Assembly: GCF_003751445.1 (NCBI RefSeq)
Contig: NZ_RJUU01000004.1
Span: forward strand, 138,936 to 202,935
Direction of reading: 5' to 3'
Origin: Streptomyces sp. 840.1
Lineage (GTDB): Bacteria > Actinomycetota > Actinomycetes > Streptomycetales > Streptomycetaceae
DNA: 64,000 nucleotides
Shown: positions 62,686 through 64,000 of the stretch, in pieces
Position numbering within the stretch: the stretch's first letter is position 1
How the letters are laid out: every line of letters starts with the position of its first letter
Made by a program: the position numbers and the translations under genes
The notes under the pieces: generated by a model
What the model was told of the DNA's origin: nothing
The model's database searches: none
Seen by the model: only the letters and a program-made list of their open reading frames with translations

Positions 62686-62765
62686 CTCCTTGGCCGGCCT
62701 GGCCAAATAGGCGCTCAGTGGGGTGCGTCAGCGGCGAGCCAGGTCGTCGCGAGCGGCCGACGGGG

Positions 62766-63329
62766 TCACTGCCCGGTCGTTCCAAGGGTCTGGTCGGACG
62801 TTGCGAAGCGGTGCTCCCTCGGCTTCAGCACTTCGTAGAGGTAGCCGAAGTACTCTGTTTCTGCCGTTTCAGTGAGCACTGCCAGGAGGAAGGCGACGCA
62901 CCCCATGTCGTGGCGCTCCCATAGGGGGCCGCGCCCCTCGTTGTAGAGGATGGTCCAGTCGTCGGGGTGCTGACCGGGCCGCGCGAGCCAGTACAGGAAC
63001 GCTCCCGTGCCCTCCTCGAATGCCCACGGCAGGACCCTCGCCCCCGCCTCCTGCAGGCCAGTGGGCTTGTCCTCGAACTCCCACAGGTCGGCCAGGATCT
63101 CGTGCCGTTCCGTCGTCTGCGCGTGCAGGTCACAGTCGTCGTAGGCGGAGTCGGGGACGAGCAGCCAGATCGTCTCGTCAAAGATGCCGTCGCCGTATGT
63201 CTCGACGAGCTGCTTGTAGTCGGCGGGCAGAGCCAGACCGAGGGTGCGCTCGGCTTGCGCCCAGTCCACCGCAGGTGGCGGATTGGCGGGCGGCGGGCAG
63301 AGGCGGACAAGCGTATCGAGGGCGACCAT
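62766..63329 (-). CDS. SMI1/KNR4 (SUKH) family protein
   Basis: A 187-residue SUKH-fold protein. The diagnostic start is VDWAQAERTLGLALPADYKQLVETYGDG; ILADLWEFEDKP, WAFEEGTGAFLYWLARP and WERHDMGCVAFLLAVL follow. Members are commonly immunity proteins for polymorphic toxins. No toxin gene is visible next to it, so it may be an orphan. Confidence 0.85.
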   Translation of the reverse strand: MVALDTLVRLCPPPANPPPAVDWAQAERTLGLALPADYKQLVETYGDGIFDETIWLLVPDSAYDDCDLHAQTTERHEILADLWEFEDKPTGLQEAGARVLPWAFEEGTGAFLYWLARPGQHPDDWTILYNEGRGPLWERHDMGCVAFLLAVLTETAETEYFGYLYEVLKPREHRFATSDQTLGTTGQ

Positions 63330-63545
63330 GGAACGGACGCTACCGGGACACCAGCCGGTATCCGTGGGAGGGTCGACAGGCCGGGCGAAGGCCGGCAGCG
63401 GAACCCGGCCCAGGTACCACTCGCCGGGGCGAAGCCCTCGGCACGCCTGGAGCTGCGTCCGTTCGGTGGTCGATGAGCGCCCACTTGGCGGGTTGGGCCA
63501 CCTACAGCACCCAGTCCCAGCCGCTGCGACGGTCAGCCGTCCATC

Positions 63546-63796
63546 TAGAGCTTGCCGCTCGGGGACACCGGGCTCAGGAGGTTGGCCATCCTGGCCACCT
63601 CCGCCGCGGTCATGAGGGTGGTGACGTCGTACCCGAGACCCTCCCTCGGCAGGAGCCCGGTGGCGTCGGTCGGGTAGGTGTCGAGGAGGGCGGTAGAAAT
63701 CCCCTACGTGGGGTCGGGCCCGTCGTCGGCTTGGGCGGTGCCGGCGCCGATGGCGGCTAGGGCGGTGGCAGCGAGCAGCGCAGCAGTGAAGCGCAT
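63546..63796 (-). pseudogene. Small secreted protein with in-frame TAG
   Basis: The ATG at 63796 starts a signal-peptide-like stretch (MRFTAALLAATALAAIGAGT, AQA) and reads DDGPDPT followed by TAG. The same frame continues without break as GISTALLDTYPTDATGLLPR and on to SPVSPSGKL and a normal stop at 63546. A single nonsense mutation, or sequencing error, has split an 83-codon gene. Confidence 0.6.
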
Positions 63797-63862
63797 GGGG
63801 TCGAAGGTCCTTACGGTCGGTGGCTGGTACCTGTAGAGACCAACGGGGCCCGGTTAGGTGCG

Positions 63863-64000
63863 GTATGTCCTGGTCGTGGGCGCCGCGGTGGACGCAGTAC
63901 AGCTTGTCCTTGAAGACTGCCAGGCTGGGGCCTTCGAGGCTGCCGTGGGCGGGGAACTTCTGGGGGGTGGTCCAGGAGGTGCCGTTGGTGCTGGTGTCCA
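63863..64000 (-). pseudogene. Fragment resembling an exo-sialidase-type repeat protein
   Basis: From the right edge the minus strand reads TNGTSWTTPQKFPAHGSLEG and PSLAVFKDKLYCVHRG, the pattern of secreted sialidase-like beta-propeller repeats in Streptomyces. The similarity ends near 63863 and the frame then runs into the next pseudogene. The rest lies outside the window. Confidence 0.45.

Overview
The window is very GC-rich actinobacterial DNA, almost certainly from Streptomyces: strong third-position GC in every convincing gene, GTG/TTG starts, ATGA overlaps, SARP and LAL regulators, and an AfsA/ArpA-type gamma-butyrolactone system. It combines a secondary-metabolite cluster (about 1-38.5 kb) with plasmid replication and partition genes (about 38.8-53 kb) and a rearranged accessory tail (53-64 kb). 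A large, probably linear, plasmid or a plasmid-chromosome junction is the simplest reading, but no telomere or chromosomal core gene is visible.

1-15.5 kb is an aromatic type II polyketide core. It has KS-alpha (Cys167), CLF (Gln in place of Cys), ACP, an ActIII-type ketoreductase, an ActVII-type didomain aromatase/cyclase, an ActIV-like metallo-beta-lactamase-fold cyclase, two ActVI-A/SnoaL-like small proteins, an FAD hydroxylase, a type II thioesterase and a SARP. The act-like set suggests a benzoisochromanequinone-type skeleton. Beside it lie an acyl-AMP ligase, a second ACP with an FVSS motif, a long acyl-CoA dehydrogenase and a phosphopantetheinyl transferase cut by the left edge.

15.5-18 kb holds a broken regulator remnant, two overlapping winged-helix plasmid-type proteins and a long perfect palindrome. 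18-29.3 kb looks like a starter-unit and carrier-protein block. KSIII, thioesterase, crotonyl-CoA carboxylase/reductase and a double-length 3-hydroxyacyl-CoA dehydrogenase could make a C4 (butyryl/ethylmalonyl) unit. Opposed to them are a twin-ACP protein, a ketosynthase-like protein lacking its Cys and HGTGT motif, a second phosphopantetheinyl transferase and a LAL regulator. 29.4-38.5 kb is regulation and supply: three ArpA-like TetR proteins, a second SARP, AfsA, acyl-CoA carboxylase beta and epsilon subunits, an NmrA-like protein and a second FAD monooxygenase. Five related palindromes look like butyrolactone-receptor sites, and four sets of 11-bp-period repeats look like SARP sites.

38.8-53 kb has two homologous replication modules in mirror orientation. 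Each has iterons around an AT-rich core, then a prim-pol, a D5-type helicase and a small conserved protein. The iteron sequences differ between the two. Between them are MTHFR with a linked 50-aa peptide, a structured TGCCTG-rich tract and parA/parB-like genes. This suggests a cointegrate or a two-replicon plasmid.

53-64 kb carries NTF2-like and DoxX genes, broken genes, a LysR-SDR-SDR-hydrolase-oxidoreductase operon cut off at its end, a secreted Cys-containing peptide, a SUKH-type protein and further relics. No exporter or obvious self-resistance gene was found.
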